In this document: positions 1 to 5,497 of the stretch, one piece after another
Numbering within the stretch: the first letter of the stretch is position 1
How the letters are laid out: each line of letters opens with the position of its first letter
Assembly: GCA_016776525.1 (NCBI GenBank)
Contig: JADHTD010000077.1
Coordinates: 1 to 9,974, forward strand
Reading direction: 5' to 3'
Source of the DNA: Rhodospirillales bacterium
Lineage (GTDB): Bacteria; Pseudomonadota; Alphaproteobacteria; Rhodospirillales; JADHTD01
DNA: 9,974 nt
Program-made: the position numbers and the translations under genes
The notes under the pieces: model-generated
Seen by the model: only the letters and a program-made list of their open reading frames with translations
Databases searched by the model: none
What the model was told of the DNA's origin: nothing

Positions 1-1068
1 CACCTGAACGGTCAATTGTCGATCGAAATCGCCGACCCGGCGGAACGCATCATCGGCATGCACTTGATCGACATGCTGGATGAATCAGGGTACATCGCCG
101 GCGACCTGGAACAACTGGCCGACATACTCGGCTGTGGCCTGGCTGAGATCGAAGCGGTATTGGAAATACTTCAGCAATTCGACCCGCCCGGCATTTTCGC
201 CCGTGACCTGGCGGAATGCCTGGGCCTGCAATTACGCGAAATGAACCGGCTGGATCCGGCTATGCAGGCGCTTTTGGAAAATCTGGACCTGTTGGCCAAA
301 AGGGATTTGAAAGCCCTGATCCGGATCTGTGGCGTCGACGAAGAAGATGTCACGGATATGGTTGCTGAAATCCGGGCGCTCGACCCTAAACCGGCCCTGG
401 CTTTCGATTATGCCCCGGCCCAACCGGTGACGCCCGACATTCTTATGCGTCCGAAACCCGGCGGCGGCTGGGTTATTGAATTGAATTCCGACACCTTGCC
501 CCGGGTTCTGGTCAACAATCAGTACTATGCCGAAATCAATCAGAATTCCCGCAACAAGGAAGACAAGCAGTACATCAACAATTGCCTGCAAACAGCCAAT
601 TGGCTGGTTAAATCCCTGCACCAGAGGGCGACAACCATCCTCAAAGTCGCCGGCGAAATCGTCCGCCAGCAGGAACTGTTTTTCACCAAGGGCGTGCAGT
701 ATCTGCGCCCATTGGTTCTACGGGATATTGCTGAAGTCATCGATATGCACGAAAGCACCGTCAGCCGGGTGACGTCGAACAAGTATGTGGCCACGCCGCG
801 CGGTATTTTTGAGCTGAAATATTTTTTCACAACGGCCATTAATTCCTCTTCCGGCGGGGCTTCGCATTCGGCCGAATCGGTTCGTCACCGCATCAGGGAA
901 CTGATCGACGGCGAACCGGTGAGTAAAATCCTTTCCGATGACCGTATTGTTGAAATCCTCAAAGGCGACAGTATCGACATCGCCCGGCGTACGGTGGCCA
1001 AGTACCGGGAGGCCATGGGCATTCCGTCTTCGGTGCAACGGCGCCGGGAAAAGAAGTCGAGTCTTTGA
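1..1068 (+). CDS. rpoN: RNA polymerase sigma-54 factor, 3' part (5' end outside window)
   Basis: Sigma-54 directs RNA polymerase to -24/-12 promoters and needs an AAA+ enhancer-binding activator. The frame is open from base 1, so this is a 5'-truncated view of an intact gene; the TTG at 16 is not the start. The visible part begins in the core-binding domain (HLNGQLSIEIADPAE, then LIDMLDESGYI). The missing part would hold the glutamine-rich activator-interacting region I. A helix-turn-helix-like segment lies at about 715-830 (LRDIAEVIDMHESTVSRV). The family signature RpoN box is at 982-1011, reading ARRTVAKYRE. The 18 residues after the box are basic. The gene is followed by hpf and ptsN, the classic proteobacterial rpoN neighbourhood, and is 204 bases from hpf. 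Identification is by signature and context and is very secure. Confidence 0.97.
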   Translation, partial: HLNGQLSIEIADPAERIIGMHLIDMLDESGYIAGDLEQLADILGCGLAEIEAVLEILQQFDPPGIFARDLAECLGLQLREMNRLDPAMQALLENLDLLAKRDLKALIRICGVDEEDVTDMVAEIRALDPKPALAFDYAPAQPVTPDILMRPKPGGGWVIELNSDTLPRVLVNNQYYAEINQNSRNKEDKQYINNCLQTANWLVKSLHQRATTILKVAGEIVRQQELFFTKGVQYLRPLVLRDIAEVIDMHESTVSRVTSNKYVATPRGIFELKYFFTTAINSSSGGASHSAESVRHRIRELIDGEPVSKILSDDRIVEILKGDSIDIARRTVAKYREAMGIPSSVQRRREKKSSL

Positions 1069-1111
1069 TGAAGGTCATTGCCCCGCTAGCAAAGCAGGAG
1101 TAAGGGAGGTA

Positions 1112-1147
1112 TTGACAGGGAAAGGCCGGACAATTAAGTTCCGGGCC
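1112..1147 (+). promoter_or_regulatory. Possible rpoN terminator hairpin overlapping a weak promoter
   Basis: Two weak signals share this stretch. A stem pairs 1124-1130 (GGCCGGA) with 1140-1147 (TCCGGGCC), with one bulged G and a 9-base loop. It is followed by TCTTCAATT rather than a clean T tract, so terminator strength is doubtful. A promoter-like pair, TTGACA at 1112-1117 and TAAGTT at 1135-1140 with 17 bp between, overlaps the stem. The -35 is perfect but the -10 matches consensus at only three positions. One signal or neither may be real. Confidence 0.3.
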
Positions 1148-1196
1148 TCTTCAATTGGGGGTCCGCGAACGATCTTTTTAGGGAATGGGTCGTAAC

Positions 1197-1225
1197 TTGA
1201 ACCGGACGCAATGAAACCATATATA
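1197..1225 (+). promoter_or_regulatory. Candidate sigma-70 promoter for hpf-ptsN
   Basis: TTGAAC at 1197-1202 and TATATA at 1220-1225 are separated by 17 bp and lie in an AT-rich patch. Transcription would start near 1232, leaving a leader of about 40 bases before the hpf ATG. This would let hpf and ptsN be expressed separately from rpoN. Each box matches consensus at four of six positions. Confidence 0.42.
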
Positions 1226-1272
1226 AATTCGGAGAGCTATTAAGGCCTTCGCAGGCTAATAGGCTTTGGTTC

Positions 1273-1848
1273 ATGGAAATTTCTGTTAAAGGCAAACAAA
1301 TTGATATTGGCGCTGCGTTGCAAAGCCATGTCACTGATCATTTAAATGCGTCGGTGTTGAAGTATTTCGAGCGGGCACTCGATGCCAATGTCATTCTTTC
1401 GAAGGAATCACATGCCTTCCGGGCCGATATTTCGGTACATCCGAGCCGTGGTATGACGGTCCAGGGAAAGGCTGTCGCTGATGATGCCTATGCCGCCTTC
1501 GATTCCGCCCTGGCCCGTATCGCCAAGCAGCTCAGGCGCTATAAACGCCGCCTTCAGGACCACCATAAGGGACGCCCGGAAGAAGATTTTCTGACAGCCC
1601 AGTATTCCATCCTGGCTTCCGACGATACCGAGGATGAACTGCCGGTCGACGGCGAACCGGCGATTATTGCCGATATGCCCCATGAAATTGCCACCCTGAC
1701 GGTGGGTGAAGCGGTTATGCGCCTGGACCTGGCGGATGCCCCGGCCATGATGTTCAAAAACTCGGCAAACGGCAGCTTCAATGTTGTATACCGCCGTGCT
1801 GACGGTAATATCGGCTGGATCGATCCCAGCAATACGCAAAACGTATAA
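1273..1848 (+). CDS. hpf: Ribosome hibernation promoting factor, long form
   Basis: This protein binds the 30S subunit in slow growth and promotes inactive 100S ribosome dimers. It has 191 residues, the length of the long HPF family; short HPF and YfiA are only about 95-115. Residues 1-105 form the S30AE domain (MEISVKGKQIDIG, then an FRADISVHPSRG strand region and the basic helix RIAKQLRRYKRRL). After an acidic linker, residues 130-188 match the C-terminal dimerisation domain (LTVGEAVMRLDLADAPAMMF, later NVVYRRADGNIGWIDP). The ATG start has only a weak ribosome binding site (AGG about 10 bases upstream). The start is supported by the canonical N-terminus. It lies between rpoN and ptsN, and ptsN follows after 19 bases, so the two are probably cotranscribed. 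Confidence 0.96.
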   Translation: MEISVKGKQIDIGAALQSHVTDHLNASVLKYFERALDANVILSKESHAFRADISVHPSRGMTVQGKAVADDAYAAFDSALARIAKQLRRYKRRLQDHHKGRPEEDFLTAQYSILASDDTEDELPVDGEPAIIADMPHEIATLTVGEAVMRLDLADAPAMMFKNSANGSFNVVYRRADGNIGWIDPSNTQNV

Positions 1849-1867
1849 TAAAGTTTAAGGATCTTTT

Positions 1868-2332
1868 ATGGAGATCTCCGATCTTCTGACCACGGAAAGC
1901 GTTGTTGCGTCTCTCCGTGCTACTTCCAAGAAGCAAGCGCTTCAGGATTTGGCCAAACGAGCCTCGGACATTACAGGGCTGCATGAACGGGCCATCTTTG
2001 ATGTTCTCATGGAACGTGAACGGCTTGGCACCACCGGCGTCGGCAATGGCATCGCCATTCCGCACGGAAAACTGGCTCAGCTCGAGAAGCTCTATGGGTT
2101 GTTCGCCCGACTGGAAAAACCGATCGACTTTGATGCCATCGACGAACAGCCGGTCGACCTTATTTTCCTGCTGCTGGCGCCGGAATCGGCAGGCGCCGAC
2201 CATCTGAAGGCCCTAGCCCGGATTTCCCGGCTGTTGCGGGACAAGGCGGTCTGCGAGAAATTACGCGGCACCGACGATGGCGAGGCCCTTTTTGCCCTGC
2301 TGACGGAATCGGCCGCCACCCAGGCTGCTTAA
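1868..2332 (+). CDS. ptsN: PTS IIA-like nitrogen-regulatory protein (EIIA-Ntr)
   Basis: EIIA-Ntr accepts phosphate from the PtsP-PtsO chain and acts as a regulator rather than a sugar transporter; in other bacteria it influences potassium transport, stress responses and nitrogen signalling. It has 154 residues, normal for the family. The PTS_EIIA_2 domain fills the protein. The phosphorylation site is His66 in GNGIAIPHGK, and LMERERLGTTGVG precedes it as expected. The C-terminal half has the usual LIFLLLAPESAGADHLKALARISRLL segment pattern. AAGGA lies about 7 bases before the ATG. It is the last gene of the rpoN block, and a terminator overlaps its stop codon. Confidence 0.96.
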   Translation: MEISDLLTTESVVASLRATSKKQALQDLAKRASDITGLHERAIFDVLMERERLGTTGVGNGIAIPHGKLAQLEKLYGLFARLEKPIDFDAIDEQPVDLIFLLLAPESAGADHLKALARISRLLRDKAVCEKLRGTDDGEALFALLTESAATQAA

Positions 2333-2344
2333 AGCGGCTTTTTT
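2324..2344 (+). terminator. Intrinsic terminator overlapping the ptsN stop codon
   Basis: GCTGCT (2324-2329) pairs with AGCGGC (2333-2338), including one G-U pair, around the three-base loop TAA. Six T follow at 2339-2344. The 5' arm is the last two Ala codons of ptsN and the loop is mostly its stop codon. The stem is short, but the T tract is clean and the position at the end of the operon is right. Confidence 0.55.
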
Positions 2345-2453
2345 CAATTCCCTCAATCGCTGGACAGGCTGCGCGCCTCAACGGCGCTAGTCATTCCGCT
2401 TCGCTCCATTCCAGGTGCGGTTGGGTGAGGGTCGAGTCCCGAATAAACTAAAT
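2345..2453. other. Gene-free spacer between convergent ptsN and DUF1150
   Basis: No gene is visible here. The spacer holds CATTCC twice (flanking GCTTCGCT near 2393-2412). At its right edge is the perfect 12-bp palindrome ACTAAATTTAGT (2447-2458), which covers the DUF1150 stop codon. The palindrome could be a weak transcript end for the minus-strand operon. The rest is unexplained and may be a degenerate intergenic repeat. Confidence 0.4.
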
Positions 2454-2699
2454 TTAGTGCACGCTGACCGGCACCATGTCGTGCTGGCGGATGGCGGCTT
2501 CGGCCACGTCGCGTGCGGGGACAGAGGCGAGTTCCTGTCCGTCGGCGCTGTGGATGACATAGGCATTCTCGCCGTCAATCGTGACCGGCTTCACGTAGGC
2601 CATCTGGTCGGCGCCCAGGGCTTCCAGGTCGGCCACGGTAATCGTACGGAACTGCGTTTCTCTGGAGGGAAAGTCCGATTTGCTTGCGTTGGTATTCAT
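2454..2699 (-). CDS. DUF1150 family protein
   Basis: This 81-residue soluble protein has unknown biochemical function. The family is recognised from residues 22-39 (VADLEALGADQMAYVKPV) and the following strands with VIHSADGQELA. DUF1150 genes are known mainly from alphaproteobacteria and often sit directly after hsp20, as here. It starts 51 bases downstream of the hsp20 stop on the same strand with a good ribosome binding site (AGGAAAAG), so it is probably cotranscribed and heat-induced. There is no signal peptide, membrane segment or catalytic motif. Family assignment is confident; the role is unknown. Confidence 0.88.
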   Translation of the reverse strand: MNTNASKSDFPSRETQFRTITVADLEALGADQMAYVKPVTIDGENAYVIHSADGQELASVPARDVAEAAIRQHDMVPVSVH

Positions 2700-2750
2700 G
2701 GTCTTTTCCTTTCAGCGCCTTTTATAGATAAGCACGCTATGGGTCGGTTT

Positions 2751-3227
2751 TTAGCTGTTTTTTTCGGCTTTCACATCAATGGTTTGCGGTGAATTCGCAT
2801 CTCCGGAAGCGGATGAGCCCGCTTCGATTTTGATGTTGCGAACCTGCGGTTCCGGAACCAGCCGTTCCAGGTTGATGTGCAGGAGGCCGTTATCCAGGTG
2901 GGCATTAGTGATCTCGATCCCTTCGGCAAGCACAAAGGCGCGCTGAAACTGGCGTGAGGCAATGCCCCGATGCAGATACAGGCGGCCCTGATCGTTGTCG
3001 TCGCTGTGCCCGCGGATGACCAGTTGGTTGTCTTCCAGGTTGACGCTGAGGTCATCCATGGAAAAACCGGCTACGGCGAGGGTAATACGCAGACCGTTTT
3101 CGCCGATCTGCTCGATATTGTACGGCGGATAGCCTTCCGCCGACGATTTCGAGACGCGGTCGAGAATTTGTTCGAAGTGATCGAAACCCAACAGGAACGG
3201 ACTGTTGAAAGTGGATAGCCTGGACAT
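2751..3227 (-). CDS. Hsp20 / alpha-crystallin small heat-shock protein (IbpA-like)
   Basis: This is an ATP-independent cytoplasmic holdase that binds unfolding proteins for later refolding by DnaK and ClpB. It has 158 residues. The N-terminus (MSRLSTFNSPFLLGFDHFEQIL) is typical of class A IbpA-like proteins of alphaproteobacteria. The alpha-crystallin domain spans about residues 36-128 and holds YNIEQIGENGLRITLAVAGF and the signature A109-H-L-D-N-G114-L-L. A C-terminal I-x-I anchor is present as IKI (132-134), followed by a Ser/Gly-rich tail. The ATG at 3225-3227 was chosen because AGGAG lies 8 bases upstream and the N-terminus matches the family; the frame stays open to 3302, but that extension looks non-coding. 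The leader folds as a ROSE-like element, and DUF1150 follows. Confidence 0.95.
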   Translation of the reverse strand: MSRLSTFNSPFLLGFDHFEQILDRVSKSSAEGYPPYNIEQIGENGLRITLAVAGFSMDDLSVNLEDNQLVIRGHSDDNDQGRLYLHRGIASRQFQRAFVLAEGIEITNAHLDNGLLHINLERLVPEPQVRNIKIEAGSSASGDANSPQTIDVKAEKNS

Positions 3228-3318
3228 GCCATAATCTCCTCTTAACGCATGAGCGAGTCGGCTTTTTGGGCCCTGTAACAGGCACCCAACCGGCGGCCCC
3301 AAACGGCACCTCCGGTTA
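3228..3318 (-). promoter_or_regulatory. Candidate ROSE-like RNA thermometer in the hsp20 leader
   Basis: ROSE elements are alphaproteobacterial leaders of small heat-shock genes whose last hairpin masks the ribosome binding site until heat melts it. Read on the minus strand, the leader can form three stems. The first pairs AACCGG (3312-3317) with CCGGTT (3288-3293). The second pairs TTGGG and CCTG (3285-3289, 3279-3282) with CAGG and CCCAA (3272-3275, 3266-3270) around loop TTA. The last pairs CTCGCTC (3251-3257) with GAGGAG (3236-3241) around a 9-base loop, six pairs with one bulged G. That contains UCGCU opposite AGGA, the family's U(U/C)GCU anti-Shine-Dalgarno signature with its unpaired G. 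The first two stems share two bases, so they may compete. Folding was done by eye. Confidence 0.72.
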
Positions 3319-3326
3319 CCAACCCT

Positions 3327-3356
3327 TATTTGGGTCTGAAAATCCGGACTGTCAAG
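3327..3356 (-). promoter_or_regulatory. Candidate heat-shock (sigma-32-like) promoter of hsp20-DUF1150
   Basis: On the minus strand CTTGAC (3351-3356) is followed after 15 bp by ACCCAAATA (3327-3335). These resemble the sigma-32 boxes CTTGAA and CCCCATNTA. The -35 also fits sigma-70 (TTGACA), but the -10 does not. Transcription would start near 3318, giving a leader of about 90 bases, the usual length of a ROSE leader. Confidence 0.45.
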
Positions 3357-3378
3357 GCACCTACCGCCTGCGGCTTTA

Positions 3379-3391
3379 CTCCCGGAGGGAG
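3379..3391. repeat. Short inverted repeat in the hsp20/TPR divergent region
   Basis: CTCCC-GGA-GGGAG is a perfect 5-3-5 inverted repeat upstream of both divergent genes. It could be an operator or chance in GC-rich DNA. I found no convincing plus-strand promoter for the TPR gene nearby. Confidence 0.25.
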
Positions 3392-3450
3392 AAATGCCAT
3401 CAGTATCGGACGTATTTTTCGAGCTTTAGGGCTATAGGCGGAGCAACCGT

Positions 3451-4917
3451 GTGACGGAGATCGATCAACAGATTCTGGCCGAGATCGACCGCCTGGCTCA
3501 GGCAGCCGTCGGAAAGCAGTCTCAAGGCGCCTTTGAGGAAGCTATCGGGCTCTATCGCCAGGCCCTGGAAATGGAATCCGGCCTGTCGGCGGTGCACCTT
3601 AACCTGGGTGTGTGCCTGAAGGCATTGGAGCGTTTGCCGGAGGCGGCGGAAGCCTTTGAGAGGGCGCTTGAGCTGGAACCGGACTATGCCGGGGCGTATT
3701 TCAATTTGGCTAACGTACTCGTTCTCCAGGAACGGAACGATAAAGCGGAGACCTGCTTCCGCCGGGCCCTGGAGCAACAAGCGGTTTATCCCGAAGCGCT
3801 CAACAACCTGGCCAATCTGCTGCTCAACGAAAACCGCCTGCAAGAGGCCGCCGAAGCCTGTGAGCAAGCCCTTGACCAGCGCCCGGACTTTCTCGATGCC
3901 CTCAACACCCTGGGCAATGTGCGCAAGAAACAGGGCCGCTTTGAAGAGGCTTGTGAACTCTACCGTCGGGTGCTGTTGCAAGGCCCGGAATCCTACGAAA
4001 CCCAGCTTAACCTGGGCATGGGATTGCTGTTGCTCGGCGATTTCCAGGAGGGCGGACGGCTCTACGAACAGCGGCTGCCGAAAGCGGCCCGCGCCCATCA
4101 GCCCTGGCCGGAAGGGGCAGTAAAAGGAAAACGGGTGGTGATCCTCGCCGAACAGGGGTATGGCGACGCCATCCAGGGCATCCGTTATGCCCCGGTGATG
4201 AAGGCGGCGGGAGCGGCAGCCGTGCATGTGGAGTGCGAAAAGCCCCTGATGCGGCTGTTTGCCGGCCTCGACAGCGTCTCCACGGTGGTCGAAACGCAAG
4301 CCGACCTGCCGCCCCATGACCTGCGGGGCGCCGTGCTCAGCCTGCCGTACCTGATGGGCACCCGGCTTGACACCATTCCGGCGGAAACCCCCTATATCAC
4401 CGCCGATCCCGATCTGACCGAAACCTGGGCCAAACGGTTCAGCGGCCTGCAAGGGCTGAAAGCCGGATTGGTCTGGTCCGGCAACCCCAACCACAAGAAC
4501 GACCACAACCGCTCCATACCGCTGGACCAACTGGCGCCCCTGGCCGAGGTCGGGGGTATTGACTGGGTGTCGCTGCAAATGGGGGTGGAATCCGGTGACC
4601 TGAACCACTGGCCCGCCGCCCTCAACGATCCAACGTCCGACATCACGGATTTCGCCGATAGCGCCGCCATCCTCGCCAATCTTGATCTGGTTATCGCCGC
4701 CGACACCGCCGTTGTTCATCTGGCCGGAGCCCTGGGACGTCCGGTCTGGGTGTTGCTGCCCTTCGATCCCGACTGGCGCTGGCTGCTGGAACGGACCGAC
4801 AGCCCCTGGTATCCGACGGCTCAATTGTTCAGACAATCCGAGCCCGGCGATTGGGCGGGCGTCGTCCGGCAGGTAAAAGCTGCATTGCCGGAAGAAATTA
4901 AATCACACCGGTCTTGA
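3451..4917 (+). CDS. TPR protein fused to a GT-B (family 9-like) glycosyltransferase domain
   Basis: This 488-residue cytoplasmic protein has two parts. Residues about 15-205 are tandem tetratricopeptide repeats with the usual spacing (for example AIGLYRQALEMESGLSAVHLNLG, AAEAFERALELEPDYAGAYFNLA), roughly five units. Residues about 228-480 resemble the GT-B fold of ADP-heptose and related glycosyltransferases: VVILAEQGYGDAIQ, then GLVWSGNPNHKNDHNRS, and the conserved nucleotide-sugar region AADTAVVHLAGALGRPVW at about 416. Such fusions are common in alphaproteobacteria and are annotated as TPR-containing glycosyltransferase-family proteins. Donor and acceptor are not known; a surface glycan or a protein are both possible. 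The GTG start is supported by GGCGGAG about 7 bases upstream. It is divergent from hsp20. There is no signal peptide or membrane segment. Confidence 0.9.
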   Translation: MTEIDQQILAEIDRLAQAAVGKQSQGAFEEAIGLYRQALEMESGLSAVHLNLGVCLKALERLPEAAEAFERALELEPDYAGAYFNLANVLVLQERNDKAETCFRRALEQQAVYPEALNNLANLLLNENRLQEAAEACEQALDQRPDFLDALNTLGNVRKKQGRFEEACELYRRVLLQGPESYETQLNLGMGLLLLGDFQEGGRLYEQRLPKAARAHQPWPEGAVKGKRVVILAEQGYGDAIQGIRYAPVMKAAGAAAVHVECEKPLMRLFAGLDSVSTVVETQADLPPHDLRGAVLSLPYLMGTRLDTIPAETPYITADPDLTETWAKRFSGLQGLKAGLVWSGNPNHKNDHNRSIPLDQLAPLAEVGGIDWVSLQMGVESGDLNHWPAALNDPTSDITDFADSAAILANLDLVIAADTAVVHLAGALGRPVWVLLPFDPDWRWLLERTDSPWYPTAQLFRQSEPGDWAGVVRQVKAALPEEIKSHRS

Positions 4918-5002
4918 TCCGCGTCATCGGTGGGACAACCACAACGATCTATACTGAACGGGTGATATCTGGAACGAACACGGTTTAAATCGTTGCCAGG
5001 GG

Positions 5003-5016
5003 GGGGCGTGTGCCCC
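5003..5016 (+). promoter_or_regulatory. GC hairpin in the leader of the CBS gene
   Basis: GGGGC (5003-5007) pairs with GCCCC (5012-5016) around GTGT, 23 bases before the CBS start. Its 5' arm lies in a run of eight G (4999-5006). No T tract follows, so it is not an obvious terminator. It leaves the ribosome binding site GGAGGGA exposed. Function is unknown; a role in mRNA stability is possible. Confidence 0.3.
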
Positions 5017-5039
5017 GTCAGAAAGTTTGGAGGGAGCGA

Positions 5040-5414
5040 ATGAAAAATAAAAAAGTCGATGAACTCATACAGGGTCAAACCCTCGTTGAAATTCCGCACA
5101 CCGCCTCGGTCCGTGACGCGGCACGCCTGATGGTGGAGCGCGGCGTCGGTTCGGTGCTGGTCATGAACGGGGATAAACTGGAAGGTATTTTCACGGAACG
5201 GGATGCTCTCAATATTTTTGTCGCCACGCGGCGTAATCCAGACCAGACCGATGTCGGCGACGTGATGACCAAAAACCCGGAAACCATCCCGCCCGGGACG
5301 ACGGCGGGTGACGCCCAGCAACGCATGATGGATGGAAATTACCGGCACCTGCCGGTGGTCGACGGCGGTAAGGTTCTGGGTATCGTCTCCAGCCGGTCCT
5401 TGTTGCCGGAATAG
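5040..5414 (+). CDS. Two-CBS-domain protein
   Basis: CBS pairs (Bateman modules) bind adenosine nucleotides or related ligands and serve as energy or redox sensors. This 124-residue protein is only the module. CBS 1 is about residues 5-60 (TLVEIPHTASVRDAARLMVERGVGSVLVM, then GIFTERDALNIF). CBS 2 is about residues 68-122 (DVMTKNPETIPPGTTAGDAQQRMM, then HLPVVDGGKVLGIVSSRSLL). The start is the ATG at 5040, because GGAGGGA lies about 6 bases upstream. The frame also has a GTG at 5010, but that lies inside a leader hairpin and lacks a ribosome binding site. It follows the TPR gene by 122 bases and precedes the dehydrogenase by 83 bases. Partner and ligand are not shown. Confidence 0.92.
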   Translation: MKNKKVDELIQGQTLVEIPHTASVRDAARLMVERGVGSVLVMNGDKLEGIFTERDALNIFVATRRNPDQTDVGDVMTKNPETIPPGTTAGDAQQRMMDGNYRHLPVVDGGKVLGIVSSRSLLPE

Positions 5415-5448
5415 CCCGGCTTCATCAGAGTGTTTGCTCTAACTCCTT

Positions 5449-5497
5449 GACGGCGGCCCTCCCGCCATGAGATGCCGATGGTAAGGGAGGGGCCGTC
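5449..5497 (+). promoter_or_regulatory. Hairpin sequestering the ribosome binding site of the dehydrogenase gene
   Basis: GACGGC (5449-5454) pairs with GCCGTC (5492-5497), and CCCTCCC (5457-5463) pairs with GGGAGGG (5485-5491). This gives 13 GC-rich pairs with a two-base GG bulge at 5455-5456. The 3' arm is the ribosome binding site and ends at the base before the ATG at 5498, so the folded RNA should block initiation. The 21-base loop can add CCAT/ATGG pairs and contains a five-codon reading frame, ATG to TAA (5467-5484). It fits no riboswitch or attenuator class that I recognise. Confidence 0.5.

Noticed and set aside
1068..1103. Short frame overlapping the rpoN stop (TGATG), 11 codons
   Set aside because: It is too short, with no conserved counterpart that I know. 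The overlap is probably chance.
2425..2445. tRNA or tmRNA T-arm-like sequence GGGTCGAGTCCC
   Set aside because: The loop is one base short of the canonical TTCRANY loop, and no acceptor, D-arm or anticodon arm can be built from the flanks.
2415..2792. 125-codon plus-strand frame across DUF1150
   Set aside because: It is antisense to DUF1150 and the hsp20 3' end, has no ribosome binding site or family match, and its neighbours explain the region.
3228..3302. Longer hsp20 reading frame to 3302
   Set aside because: The extension lacks family similarity, lies in the structured leader, and the ATG at 3225-3227 has the ribosome binding site and a canonical N-terminus.
3400..4836. 478-codon open frame on the minus strand across the TPR gene
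   Set aside because: It is antisense to a clear TPR-glycosyltransferase gene, its translation is low-complexity Gln/His/Gly/Arg-rich without motifs, and it would run through the hsp20/TPR divergent control region.
4914..4955. Promoter for the CBS gene (TTGATC with TATACT)
   Set aside because: The spacing is about 30 bp, and no -35 box lies 16-18 bp upstream of TATACT.
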